Shown: positions 24,577 through 33,905 of the stretch, in pieces
Numbering within the stretch: position 1 is the first letter of the stretch
Layout: the number at the start of each line of letters is the position of its first letter
Origin: Flagellimonas oceani
Lineage (GTDB): Bacteria; Bacteroidota; Bacteroidia; Flavobacteriales; Flavobacteriaceae
Length of the DNA stretch: 64,000 nucleotides
Direction: 5' to 3'
NCBI RefSeq assembly: GCF_011068285.1
Contig: NZ_CP049616.1
Location: 3,988,001 to 4,052,000, forward strand
The notes under the pieces: generated by a model
The model's input: only the letters and a program-made list of their open reading frames with translations
Told to the model about the DNA's origin: nothing
The model's database searches: none
Translations under genes and position numbers: made by a program

Positions 24577-27500
24577 ATGAAGACTTGCTTTTTCAAAATT
24601 GGTATGCTCTTGCTTACCGCTACATTGTTTATTACCCCCATGCATTCCCAGCGCAGGAACAAAAAACAAAGCGCACCACAGTACCCTGAAGAATTGTACT
24701 CAAGTTTGGAATACCGATTGATCGGTCCATTCCGTGGTGGACGTTCCGGAACCGTTGCTGGAGTGCCCGGTGAACCCCATTTGTATTATTTTGGAGCCAC
24801 AGGCGGTGGAGTATGGAGAACCAAAGATGGTGGAGGAACCTGGGAAAATATTTCCGATGGCTATTTTGGTGGAAGTATCGGTGCCGTTGAGGTGGCGCAA
24901 AGCGACCACAATGTGATCTATGTAGGTGGAGGGGAGCAAACTGTTCGCGGCAACGTTTCCTCTGGTTATGGCGTTTGGAAAACCGAGGATGCCGGAAAAA
25001 CATGGAAATCCTTGGGCCTAGACAAAAGCCGTCATATTTCCCGAATGCGAGTTCATCCGGAGAATGCGGATATTGTTTATGCCGCGGTAATGGGCAATTT
25101 GTACAAGCCCACCGAAGAGAGAGGTGTTTATAAAAGTACGGATGGAGGTGAGTCATGGAAAAAAGTGCTTTTTGCCAACGATATGGCCGGAGCGGTCGAT
25201 CTGACATTTGACCCGAACAACCCACGAATTTTGTATGCATCAACCTGGAGAATTGAACGAACTCCCTATAGTTTGAACAGTGGCGGAGAAGGTTCAGCAT
25301 TATGGAAAAGTACCGATAGCGGAGAAACATGGACGGAGATTTCCAAAAACGAAGGTTTCGCGACCGATACTTTGGGAATCATCGGTGTGGCCGTTTCGCC
25401 CCAAAACAGCAATAGGGTGTGGGCCATGGTGGAAAACAAGGAAGAGGGAGGTCTGTACCGCTCGGAAGATGCAGGAAAAACCTGGTCCCTCGTAAACAGT
25501 GACAGAAGCTTGAGACAACGTGCTTGGTACTATACCCGAGTTTATGCAGACACCAATGATGAAGATGTGGTTTATGTGCTGAATGTGAGCTATCATAAAA
25601 GTGCGGACGGAGGAAAAACCTTTGAATCTTCCAATGCACCGCACGGCGATCATCACGACCTTTGGATTGCCCCGGAGGATTCCGACCGTATGATCATGGC
25701 CGATGATGGTGGTGCACAGGTAAGTTATGATGGTGGGGAAACCTGGAGCACCTATCACAACCAACCCACTGCACAATTTTATAGAGTCACTACGGATAAT
25801 GCATTCCCATACAGAATTTATGTAGCACAGCAAGACAACTCCACGCTTAGAATCAATTACAGAAGTGATGACGGTTCCATTGGAGAGGACGATTGGGAAG
25901 AAACCGCTGGTGGTGAGTCCGCTCACATTGCTGTGGACCCAATCAATGATGATATTGTTTATGGAGGCAGCTACGGTGGATTATTGACCAGGGTGAACCA
26001 TGCGAAAAATACAGCTAGGGCAGTTAACGTATGGCCGGACAATCCCATGGGCCACGGAGCCGAAGGGATGAAGTACCGTTTTCAGTGGAACTTCCCCATC
26101 ATGTTCAGCAAACATGACCCCAATAAATTGTACACCTTCTCCAATCATGTGCACATGAGCACCAATGAAGGTCAGAGTTGGGAGTTGTTGAGCGGTGACC
26201 TAACCAGAAATGACCCGACAAAATTGGTGTCCAGCGGTGGACCCATTACACAGGATAATACCAGTGTGGAATATTACTGTACCATTTTTGCTGCCAACGA
26301 AAGTCCATTGAAAGAAGGATTATTGTGGGTGGGCAGTGATGATGGTTTGATTCATATGACCAAAGACGGTGGTCAAACTTGGGAAAACGTTACCCCGCCA
26401 AGTATGCCCGAATGGAACATGATCAACAGCATTGAACCTTCCGCTTTTGATGAAGGGACTTGCTACGTAGCAGCCACGCGTTACAAGTTGGGAGATTTTG
26501 CTCCATACCTTTACAAAACCACCGATTATGGTCAAACTTGGACCAAAATCACCGACGGAATCGAAGATGAGCACTTTACCCGTGTGGTACGAGAAGACCC
26601 AAAAAGAAAAGGGTTGTTGTATGCAGGTACGGAAACCGGTATGTACATCTCTTTCAATGATGGAGCCCACTGGGAAAAGTTTCAATTGAACTTGCCCATT
26701 GTGCCCATTACCGATTTGACCATCAAGGATGATAACTTGATCGTGGCCACCCAAGGTAGAAGTGTTTGGGTGATTGATGACTTGACAGTTTTGCACCAAT
26801 TGGATGATGCCACAAAATCTGCAGATGCCATTTTGTACAAACCAAGGGACAGTTACCGTACCAAAGGTAGAGCTGCGAGGAAACCATCAAAGACAGAAGG
26901 TGAAAACTTGGCCAACGGAGTGATAACCCATTTTTACTTGAAAGATTTCTCCGAAAAGGACAGCGTGGCACTGACCTATACCAAAATGAATGGGGATACG
27001 TTGGCCACTTATAGCACCTACGCCAAGGAAAAAGACAAAAAACTGGAGGCCAAAAAAGGAGGGAACACCTATGTTTGGGACACCCGAGGTAAAGGCGCAG
27101 AGAAATTGGACGGTATGATTTTATGGTGGGCCAACCTAAGCGGCCCAAAAGCAGTTCCGGGAACATACAAAGTCAGCCTGAACGTGAACGGGAACGATCA
27201 AACGGAAAACTTCACCATCCTTCCCGATCCAAGGGCAGAGGTTACCGTGGCCGATATGCAGAAGCAATACGACTTCATCACCGAGGTGAACGAAACCGTG
27301 GACAGGGCGCATCAATCCATCAAAAAGATCAGGGCCATCAATGGCAAATTGGACGAATTCATCAAAAAGTACAAGGATGATGAATCAACAAAAGCTTTGG
27401 TGGAGAAAGCCGAAAAAATGAAGGAAGAATTCAGTTCCATTGAAAAAGAACTGTATCAGACCAAAAACAGAAGCGGTCAGGACCCATTGAATTTTCCCAT

Positions 27501-27711
27501 CAAACTGACCAATAAATTGGCGCACTTGAACAGTTTGGTCTCCATTGACGATTTCCCTCCAACGGAACAGGATATTGCCGTTAAAAATGAAATGTCAGGC
27601 AAAATCAACGAGCAATTGGAAGCATTTGATGCCTTGGTCGACGAGGAGATTTCAGCTTTCAACAATGAGTTCAATCAACTCAAATTGAACTATTTGAGCA
27701 TCGAAGAATAA
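24577..27711 (+). CDS. exported VPS10/BNR-repeat propeller protein (first of tandem pair)
   Basis: This 1044-residue protein has a signal peptide (about 1-24). The first 760 residues form sortilin/VPS10-type ten-bladed propeller sequence with BNR/Asp-box motifs: GGVWRTKDGGGTWENISDG near 74-92, GVYKSTDGGESWKKV near 182, GGLYRSEDAGKTWSLV near 290, and IHMTKDGGQTWENV near 590. A C-terminal region (about 890-1010) is a helical, coiled-coil-like domain rich in Lys/Glu. Annotated relatives are often called glycosyl hydrolases, but no catalytic residues are identifiable. The neighbouring paralogue at 27790-30915 is co-directional with a terminator between them. Confidence 0.85.
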   Translation: MKTCFFKIGMLLLTATLFITPMHSQRRNKKQSAPQYPEELYSSLEYRLIGPFRGGRSGTVAGVPGEPHLYYFGATGGGVWRTKDGGGTWENISDGYFGGSIGAVEVAQSDHNVIYVGGGEQTVRGNVSSGYGVWKTEDAGKTWKSLGLDKSRHISRMRVHPENADIVYAAVMGNLYKPTEERGVYKSTDGGESWKKVLFANDMAGAVDLTFDPNNPRILYASTWRIERTPYSLNSGGEGSALWKSTDSGETWTEISKNEGFATDTLGIIGVAVSPQNSNRVWAMVENKEEGGLYRSEDAGKTWSLVNSDRSLRQRAWYYTRVYADTNDEDVVYVLNVSYHKSADGGKTFESSNAPHGDHHDLWIAPEDSDRMIMADDGGAQVSYDGGETWSTYHNQPTAQFYRVTTDNAFPYRIYVAQQDNSTLRINYRSDDGSIGEDDWEETAGGESAHIAVDPINDDIVYGGSYGGLLTRVNHAKNTARAVNVWPDNPMGHGAEGMKYRFQWNFPIMFSKHDPNKLYTFSNHVHMSTNEGQSWELLSGDLTRNDPTKLVSSGGPITQDNTSVEYYCTIFAANESPLKEGLLWVGSDDGLIHMTKDGGQTWENVTPPSMPEWNMINSIEPSAFDEGTCYVAATRYKLGDFAPYLYKTTDYGQTWTKITDGIEDEHFTRVVREDPKRKGLLYAGTETGMYISFNDGAHWEKFQLNLPIVPITDLTIKDDNLIVATQGRSVWVIDDLTVLHQLDDATKSADAILYKPRDSYRTKGRAARKPSKTEGENLANGVITHFYLKDFSEKDSVALTYTKMNGDTLATYSTYAKEKDKKLEAKKGGNTYVWDTRGKGAEKLDGMILWWANLSGPKAVPGTYKVSLNVNGNDQTENFTILPDPRAEVTVADMQKQYDFITEVNETVDRAHQSIKKIRAINGKLDEFIKKYKDDESTKALVEKAEKMKEEFSSIEKELYQTKNRSGQDPLNFPIKLTNKLAHLNSLVSIDDFPPTEQDIAVKNEMSGKINEQLEAFDALVDEEISAFNNEFNQLKLNYLSIEE

Positions 27712-27720
27712 ATAAACAAC

Positions 27721-27748
27721 GCCCTTATGTTTTGCATAGGGGCTTTTT
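27721..27748 (+). terminator. intrinsic terminator between the two VPS10/BNR genes
   Basis: GCCCTTATG pairs with CATAGGGGC (9 pairs, one G-U) around a TTTTG loop, followed by TTTTTATTT. It lies 10 bases past the stop of the first gene, so the second gene probably has its own promoter or depends on read-through. Confidence 0.8.
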
Positions 27749-27789
27749 ATTTGTACAACATTCCGCAACGATACAAATCAACCATCACC

Positions 27790-30700
27790 ATGAAAAAAGG
27801 ACTGCTTCTTTTGCTAAGTGCCCTATTCGGCACGCTCTCATTTGCACAGACCGCCAACGATTATTTTGAACCCATGAAATTCAGGAACATCGGACCGTTT
27901 AGGGGCGGACGTTCCGTAACCGCAAGTGGCGTTGTGGGCGATCCGCTCACCTATTATATGGGTACAACGGGAGGTGGCCTCTGGAAAACCACCAATGCCG
28001 GAGGACAATGGGAGAACATATCGGACGGATTTTTTGAAATGGGTTCCGTGGGTGCTGTCGCCGTGGCCCAATCCAGCCCTCATATTGTGTATTGCGGTAT
28101 GGGGGAGCATGCCCCAAGAGGTGTCATGACCTCTTATGGAGATGGTATGTATAAATCCAACGATGGAGGGAAAACGTGGATCAAACTAGGTTTGGAAAAA
28201 ACGCAGCACATTTCCCGTATCATTGTCAATCCGATCAACCCTGACATTGTCTACGTAGCCGCCCAGGGCGCTTTGTACGCTCCCAATGAGGAAAGAGGGG
28301 TGTACCGTTCCATGGATGGCGGAAAAACGTGGGAGAAGATTCTATATGTGGATGAAGGTACGGGCGCTGCAGAACTTTCTATGGATGCCAACAACCCTTT
28401 GGTGTTGTATGCGGCCATGTGGGATCATCAACGTAAGCCCAACAAAGTGATCAGTGGCGGGCCTGGAAGCGGATTGTACAAAAGCACCGATGGAGGGGAT
28501 ACTTGGAAAGAAATGATCGAAGGACTTCCCGAAGAGAAAGGAAAAATGGCCATTGCAGTTAGCCCTTCCAACTCCGATAAAGTGTATGCCTTGGTAGAAA
28601 GTGATTCCAATCAAGATAAAGGAGGCTTATTTGTTTCGAACGATGCTGGAGATAGCTGGCATATGGTGAGCGGCGACAACCGATTGGTACAGCGCGCTTG
28701 GTACTATATCGAAGTGTTTGCCGACCCCAATGATGAAGATACCGTGTATGTGTTGAGCGCCTCCATGTTCCGTTCCGAAGATGGCGGAAAAACGTGGGAG
28801 ACCATTTCCGTGCCCCATGGGGATACGCACGATTTATGGATCAATCCCAAAAACTCTAAGAACATTTTGTTGGCGGACGATGGCGGGGCAACCATTTCTT
28901 TTGATTATGGCGAAAATTGGACGCTGCAGGACAATATGCCAACCGCGCAGTTTTACAGGATCAGTACGGATAACCTGTTTCCTTACAATATCTACGGAGG
29001 GCAGCAGGACAACACTTCCGTGAAAATCGCAAGTCTTTCCGTAGGTCGATGGAGCATCAACCAAGAGGATTGGCACTATGCCGCAGGAGGGGAAAGTGCC
29101 TTTTTGGCCTTTGATCCCGATAACCCTCGCTATATGATGGGTGGAAGTTATTTGGGAACCATTGAGTTGTTGGATATGGATTCCAAAATGTCCAGCAATG
29201 TGATGGCAGCACCCATTCAATATTTGGGACGTGATGCCCGTGACATGAAATACCTTTATAATTGGAACGCACCCATTATTTGGTCGCAGCACGAGCCTGG
29301 AACATTTTATCACGGGGCACAACTGGTTTTGCGCACCAGGGACAATGGAGTGACTTGGGAAGAAATTTCACCCGATCTTACCCGAGATCAAGATGAATTC
29401 CAAGGTAAAGGTGGCGGACCCTATACGAACGAAGCTGTAGGTGCCGAAAACTATGGAACCTTGGCCTACATCATCGAATCACCCCATGAAGCAGGGGTTT
29501 TGATCACCGGTAGTGATGACGGTTTGGTGCACATTACCAAAAACGGCGGAGAATCATGGGAAGACATTACCCCGAAGGACTTAAAGGAATGTTTGGTGAA
29601 CGCCATTGAGGTGTCCCCGCACGATCCAAGTACCATTTACATCGCCACCACGCGTTACAAGTTCAACGACTATACCCCTGGATTGTACAAGAGCACCGAT
29701 TACGGGAAAAGCTGGTCCAATATTAGTGAAGGCATTCCCTACGGGGCCTTTACACGGGTAGTGCGTGAAGACCAAGAGCAAAAAGGGCTGTTGTATGCAG
29801 GTACCGAGAAAGGGCTCTATGTTTCTTGGAACGATGGTAAAAAATGGGAATCCTTGCAATTGAATCTGCCCAAAACACCGATTACGGACTTAAAAGTGAA
29901 TCAAGGGGATTTGATTGTGGCCACTTCGGGAAGGAGCTTTTGGATTTTGGACAACATCACCACACTTTCCCAGCACAAGGGCAACACCGACGAGCTAAAA
30001 ATATATAAGCCAGAAGAAGCCATTCACGGGTATTGGGGAAGTCAGATGAACAGTTCTACCAAAAGTGTGGCTGGAACCAATCCTTTTGAAGGGGTCAACC
30101 CGGCCAATGGGATGGTGATCTACTATAACCTTCCCGAAAAAATGGATTCCACCGAAGTGACGATGGAAATTTTGAACGAGCAGGGCAAAGTGGTTCGAAG
30201 CTTTACCTCCAAAAAAGATGAAAGCTACATCCCGCACAATGGCGGTGGGGCCCCACCAAAACCCGTTTTGGGAAAAGACAAAGGTCTGAACCGTTTTGTT
30301 TGGGATTTGAAAACCCCTATTGTCCCCGGTGTCCCCGGTGTTTACATCGAGGCCGACTTTTCAGGGCACAAAGTTCCGCCAGGAGAATACATCATCAAAA
30401 TGAAAGTGGGAGAGGAGACGGTTTCCACACAGGGAAGCATTGTGCCCACCCCGAATACAGCTATCACACAAGAACAGTTCGAAGAACACGATGCCATTAT
30501 GAACGATTTTGAGCAGAAGTTGACCGATATGCACAACAAAGTGAACAAATTGAAAGAAGTTCAAGATCAGTTGGAGAAGTTGATCAAAGATCTGGATGAT
30601 AAGGAACTTAAAAGCGAAGGACAGGAGTTGCTTGATAAATTGAAAGCGTGGGACGGTGAAATGGTACAGCGCAAATCACAGGCGTATGACGATGTGGAGA

Positions 30701-30915
30701 ATTTCCCCAACAAATTTACCGCAGAATATCTTTTTGTGATGAACCATAGCAACAGTGCTTTGCCGCAGATCAATCAACCATCAAAAGATAGAAAAGCGGA
30801 ACTGGACGCCCAGTGGGTTGGATTAAAACGAAGGGCAGAAGCATTAATGAATACAGAAATACCTAATTTTAACGCCAAACTTTGGGAGAATGGCATTGGC
30901 GCCATTCGGATGTAA
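27790..30915 (+). CDS. exported VPS10/BNR-repeat propeller protein (second of tandem pair)
   Basis: From the ATG at 27790 (1041 residues) the protein starts [20 protein letters not shown], a clear signal peptide; the longer frame from 27727 runs through the terminator and is wrong. It parallels its upstream neighbour: [20 protein letters not shown] near 32-51, [19 protein letters not shown] near 63-81, several BNR Asp-boxes ([39 protein letters not shown]) and a C-terminal helical domain near 900-1020. The two are clearly paralogues that have diverged substantially. The function is unknown; roles in protein or peptide handling outside the cytoplasm are possible. Confidence 0.85.
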   Translation: MKKGLLLLLSALFGTLSFAQTANDYFEPMKFRNIGPFRGGRSVTASGVVGDPLTYYMGTTGGGLWKTTNAGGQWENISDGFFEMGSVGAVAVAQSSPHIVYCGMGEHAPRGVMTSYGDGMYKSNDGGKTWIKLGLEKTQHISRIIVNPINPDIVYVAAQGALYAPNEERGVYRSMDGGKTWEKILYVDEGTGAAELSMDANNPLVLYAAMWDHQRKPNKVISGGPGSGLYKSTDGGDTWKEMIEGLPEEKGKMAIAVSPSNSDKVYALVESDSNQDKGGLFVSNDAGDSWHMVSGDNRLVQRAWYYIEVFADPNDEDTVYVLSASMFRSEDGGKTWETISVPHGDTHDLWINPKNSKNILLADDGGATISFDYGENWTLQDNMPTAQFYRISTDNLFPYNIYGGQQDNTSVKIASLSVGRWSINQEDWHYAAGGESAFLAFDPDNPRYMMGGSYLGTIELLDMDSKMSSNVMAAPIQYLGRDARDMKYLYNWNAPIIWSQHEPGTFYHGAQLVLRTRDNGVTWEEISPDLTRDQDEFQGKGGGPYTNEAVGAENYGTLAYIIESPHEAGVLITGSDDGLVHITKNGGESWEDITPKDLKECLVNAIEVSPHDPSTIYIATTRYKFNDYTPGLYKSTDYGKSWSNISEGIPYGAFTRVVREDQEQKGLLYAGTEKGLYVSWNDGKKWESLQLNLPKTPITDLKVNQGDLIVATSGRSFWILDNITTLSQHKGNTDELKIYKPEEAIHGYWGSQMNSSTKSVAGTNPFEGVNPANGMVIYYNLPEKMDSTEVTMEILNEQGKVVRSFTSKKDESYIPHNGGGAPPKPVLGKDKGLNRFVWDLKTPIVPGVPGVYIEADFSGHKVPPGEYIIKMKVGEETVSTQGSIVPTPNTAITQEQFEEHDAIMNDFEQKLTDMHNKVNKLKEVQDQLEKLIKDLDDKELKSEGQELLDKLKAWDGEMVQRKSQAYDDVENFPNKFTAEYLFVMNHSNSALPQINQPSKDRKAELDAQWVGLKRRAEALMNTEIPNFNAKLWENGIGAIRM

Positions 30916-30931
30916 CATATAAAACGGGCAA

Positions 30932-31477
30932 GTGCTGTATCCTTACATAAAATCGTTGCACCTCATATTTGTGGTGACCTGGTTCGCGGGTCTGTTCTAC
31001 ATTCCGAGGTTGTTCATCTATCATATCGAGGCATTGCAAAAACCATCGCCGGACAAGGAGATACTTTCCGATCAACTCAAGTTGATGACAAAACGATTGT
31101 GGTATATCATCACATGGCCGTCGGCGATCTTGTGTACGTTGTTTGCGGTATGGCTGTTGATTTTAATGCCGGAATGGTTACGGCAACCTTGGATGCACGT
31201 CAAGCTCGGTTTCGTGTTGCTGCTCTTTGCATATCATTTTAAATGCCATCAAATTTTTAAACAGCTACAGCGCGATGAGGTCAAATACACCTCAAAATTT
31301 ATGCGAATTTGGAACGAAGTGGCGACCATTATTCTTTTTGCCGTTGTTTTTTTAGTGGTTCTAAAAAGCGCCTTTAATTGGATCTATGGCATTGTGGGGA
31401 TGTTTGCTCTTATGGTATTGTTGATGCTCGGTATTCGATGGTACAAAAAAGTTCGGGACAAGAATCCTAATGCATAG
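30932..31477 (+). CDS. hemJ: HemJ-type protoporphyrinogen IX oxidase
   Basis: This 181-residue inner-membrane protein has four or five membrane helices. The start is GTG at 30932, giving MLYPYIKSLHLIFVVTWFAG, which matches the HemJ (UPF0093) N-terminus including the conserved histidine of the first helix. FYIPRLFIYHIEA and the later WMHVKLGFVLLLFAYH are the other conserved blocks. HemJ oxidises protoporphyrinogen IX to protoporphyrin IX, the step between HemF and HemH, and no hemG or hemY is in the window. It lies 16 bases after the VPS10/BNR gene, 22 kb from the hem operon. Confidence 0.88.
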   Translation: MLYPYIKSLHLIFVVTWFAGLFYIPRLFIYHIEALQKPSPDKEILSDQLKLMTKRLWYIITWPSAILCTLFAVWLLILMPEWLRQPWMHVKLGFVLLLFAYHFKCHQIFKQLQRDEVKYTSKFMRIWNEVATIILFAVVFLVVLKSAFNWIYGIVGMFALMVLLMLGIRWYKKVRDKNPNA

Positions 31478-31480
31478 AGA

Positions 31481-31553
31481 GTTCAAGTTCAAACTCAAAT
31501 TCAAGCACAAGTGCCAAACCCTTTGTGCTTGCACTTGATTCTTGTACTTCAAG
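31481..31553. repeat. TTCAA-rich intergenic repeat with hairpin
   Basis: After hemJ, several TTCAAG/TTCAAA words occur in tandem and are followed by a perfect inverted repeat, CAAGCACAA (31502-31510) and TTGTGCTTG (31523-31531). Part of the copy recurs in reverse (GCACTTGATTCTTG). It looks like an interspersed repeat; it lacks a T-run and is probably not a standard terminator. Confidence 0.5.
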
Positions 31554-31601
31554 GTTATTTGGCTCGATAATTGCTTAAATTTAACGTTAAAACAGGCAAT
31601 C

Positions 31602-33059
31602 TTGCTCAGAAAACTGTCCTTACGTTCACGAATATTCGTTGCCATGATCACATTGGTTGTGGTTGCTTCTGTGTTGATTGCAGGGGTTACGGTGTACCAA
31701 TACAAAGAACAAGGGAACGATTACCACAACGAACGGTTGGAGCGAAAGGAAGAACAGCTCATCAAGAGTATCAACTATACGCTGAAGGAAACCACTTATC
31801 CGGTCACTACCGAAAATTTGCACCTGATTTTTAGCGAGGAGATCTATGAAATTGCCAACATCCAGAACGTAAACTTCAATATTTATGATCTTGAGGGCAA
31901 CTTGATAAAAAATTCAAGACCTAGCTTTGAATCCAACTCCATTGCCACCTGTTTGGATGCCGAAGTGCTCAATTTTTTACGGGAAAGTGGGGAAACACGG
32001 TTTGTAGAGGAAAAAAGGGCCGCTGGAGATAATTATCAGGCCATCTATACCTATATCTACGACTTAAAGTTCAAGCCCATCGGCATTATGAACCTGCCCT
32101 ATTTTGAGGATAACACCTTCAACAATATGGAACTGCGGGAGTTTCTCTTCCGATTGGGCATGGTGTATGTTCTGATGCTTGTGGTCGCCATCTTTTTGGC
32201 ATATTTCATTTCAAAATACATTACAAGGTCGTTGCAGACGATTTCGGATAAGATCAACCGCACCAATCTGACCCATCAGAACGAAAAAATCTATTTGGAA
32301 AGCCCAGGGGAGGAGATTGCCAAGTTGGTGGATTCTTACAACCGAATGATAGATGAGCTCGAAGAAAGTGCGGTAAAATTGGCCCGTAGCGAGCGTGAGC
32401 AAGCTTGGCGTGAGATGGCGAAGCAAGTGGCGCACGAAATCAAGAACCCGTTAACGCCCCTTCGTCTCACGGTTCAGAGTTTTGAACGGAAGTTCGACCC
32501 CGGCGACCCCGAGATACAAAAAAAGGTAAAGGAGTTTTCCAAGACATTGATCCAGCAAATCGATACCATGAGCAACATTGCCACTGCTTTTTCCAGTTTT
32601 GCCGATATGCCCGCCCAGCAGAACGAAACCTTGAACGTGGTAAAAGTGGTAAAGTTGGCGTTGGAAATCTTTAACGAGGATTATATTCATTTTATAACAG
32701 ATGAGGATGAGGTAGTGGCCAAACTGGACCGTACCCAATTGATACGGGTGATCACCAATTTGGTCAAGAATGCGATCCAGGCCATTCCCGAAGTGGAATC
32801 CCCAAGGATTTTGGTCACTGTGGCAACAGTGGGCGATCGGGTAAAGATTTCGGTCGCGGATAACGGTCTAGGCATCGCCGATGAGCACAAACATCGCATT
32901 TTTGAGCCCAAGTTCACCACCAAATCCAGTGGAACCGGACTAGGTCTGGGTATGGTAAAGAACATTGTGGAAAACTATGGCGGAACCATTACCTTTACTT
33001 CAAAGGTTGGAAAAGGGACCGTGTTTACCATCGATTTTCCAAAGGAACAGAAGAATTAA
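31602..33059 (+). CDS. NtrY-like membrane sensor histidine kinase (orphan)
   Basis: From a TTG at 31602 the protein has 485 residues (MLRKLSLRSRIFVAM...); the frame is open further upstream through a repeat, so the start is uncertain. Two membrane helices (about 10-32 and 180-205) enclose an extracytoplasmic sensor region. A HAMP-like segment follows, then the H-box WREMAKQVAHEIKNPLTPLR (about 270-289), the N-box NLVKNAIQAIP (about 390) and the G-boxes DNGLGIADEHK and GTGLGLGMV. The Pro after the H-box Asn and overall layout resemble NtrY. No response regulator is adjacent. The crotonase gene follows by 39 bases. Confidence 0.88.
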   Translation: MLRKLSLRSRIFVAMITLVVVASVLIAGVTVYQYKEQGNDYHNERLERKEEQLIKSINYTLKETTYPVTTENLHLIFSEEIYEIANIQNVNFNIYDLEGNLIKNSRPSFESNSIATCLDAEVLNFLRESGETRFVEEKRAAGDNYQAIYTYIYDLKFKPIGIMNLPYFEDNTFNNMELREFLFRLGMVYVLMLVVAIFLAYFISKYITRSLQTISDKINRTNLTHQNEKIYLESPGEEIAKLVDSYNRMIDELEESAVKLARSEREQAWREMAKQVAHEIKNPLTPLRLTVQSFERKFDPGDPEIQKKVKEFSKTLIQQIDTMSNIATAFSSFADMPAQQNETLNVVKVVKLALEIFNEDYIHFITDEDEVVAKLDRTQLIRVITNLVKNAIQAIPEVESPRILVTVATVGDRVKISVADNGLGIADEHKHRIFEPKFTTKSSGTGLGLGMVKNIVENYGGTITFTSKVGKGTVFTIDFPKEQKN

Positions 33060-33098
33060 TGGCAACTTGTATAGTTGCAACCCCAAACAGCATTCTAT

Positions 33099-33881
33099 AT
33101 GGAATACGAAAACATTTACATTGAAGAAGAGAACAATTTGGCCACCATTACCATAAACAGGCCCAAAAAGCTCAATGCCTTGAACATTAGGACCATTGAG
33201 GAGCTCCACGAAGCTTTCAGGGAATTGGATGAAGACCCCGATACCAAGGTCATAATCATTACGGGGAGTGGCGATAAGGCTTTTGTGGCAGGTGCCGATA
33301 TTTCCGAATTCGCCGATTTTTCGGTGAAGGAGGGACGACAATTGGCGGCAGCGGGCCAGAAGAATCTCTTCGATTTTGTGGAGAACCTATCGACACCTGT
33401 AATTGCGGCAATAAACGGTTTTGCGCTGGGCGGTGGATTGGAACTGGCCATGGCATGCCATTTTAGGGTGGCCAGCAGCAATGCCCGAATGGGACTGCCC
33501 GAAGTGTCCTTGGGCGTAATTCCCGGGTATGGCGGCACACAGCGCCTGCCACAGTTGGTGGGCAAGGGCCGTGCCATGGAAATGATCATGACGGCCGGTA
33601 TGATCGACTCGGACAAGGCCTTTGGTTATGGACTGGTGAACCATGTCGTATCCAGCGAGGAATTGTTGCCCTTTTGCACCAAAATTGCGAGCAGGATATC
33701 GAATAATTCCACAGTTGCCATAAAACACGCAATAAAAGCTATAAATGCAGGTTTTAAGTATGACGCTGATGGCTATTCGGTGGAGATTGATGCTTTTGGC
33801 ACATGCTTTGGGACCGACGATTTTAAAGAGGGGACCACGGCATTTTTGGAAAAGCGCCAAGCAGATTTCCCTGGATCATGA
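33099..33881 (+). CDS. enoyl-CoA hydratase/crotonase-family protein
   Basis: This 260-residue cytoplasmic enzyme starts at the ATG at 33099 (MEYENIYIEEENNLATITIN). The oxyanion-hole motif AFVAGADISEFADF lies near 64-77, and GFALGGGLELAMACHFRVAS near 107-126. Both catalytic glutamates of enoyl-CoA hydratase are kept: one in MGLPEVSLGVIPGYGGTQRL and one in GRAMEMIMTAG. It is therefore likely a true hydratase, for example in beta-oxidation or short-chain acyl-CoA metabolism. It may be co-transcribed with the upstream kinase and the downstream exported protein. Confidence 0.93.
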   Translation: MEYENIYIEEENNLATITINRPKKLNALNIRTIEELHEAFRELDEDPDTKVIIITGSGDKAFVAGADISEFADFSVKEGRQLAAAGQKNLFDFVENLSTPVIAAINGFALGGGLELAMACHFRVASSNARMGLPEVSLGVIPGYGGTQRLPQLVGKGRAMEMIMTAGMIDSDKAFGYGLVNHVVSSEELLPFCTKIASRISNNSTVAIKHAIKAINAGFKYDADGYSVEIDAFGTCFGTDDFKEGTTAFLEKRQADFPGS

Positions 33882-33905
33882 CCATTGGCCTAACCAAGCC
33901 TAATC

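Noticed and set aside
24577-30915. Sialidase or glycoside hydrolase activity from BNR/Asp-box motifs
   Set aside because: Asp-boxes occur in many propellers, and no sialidase arginine triad or catalytic residues could be identified.
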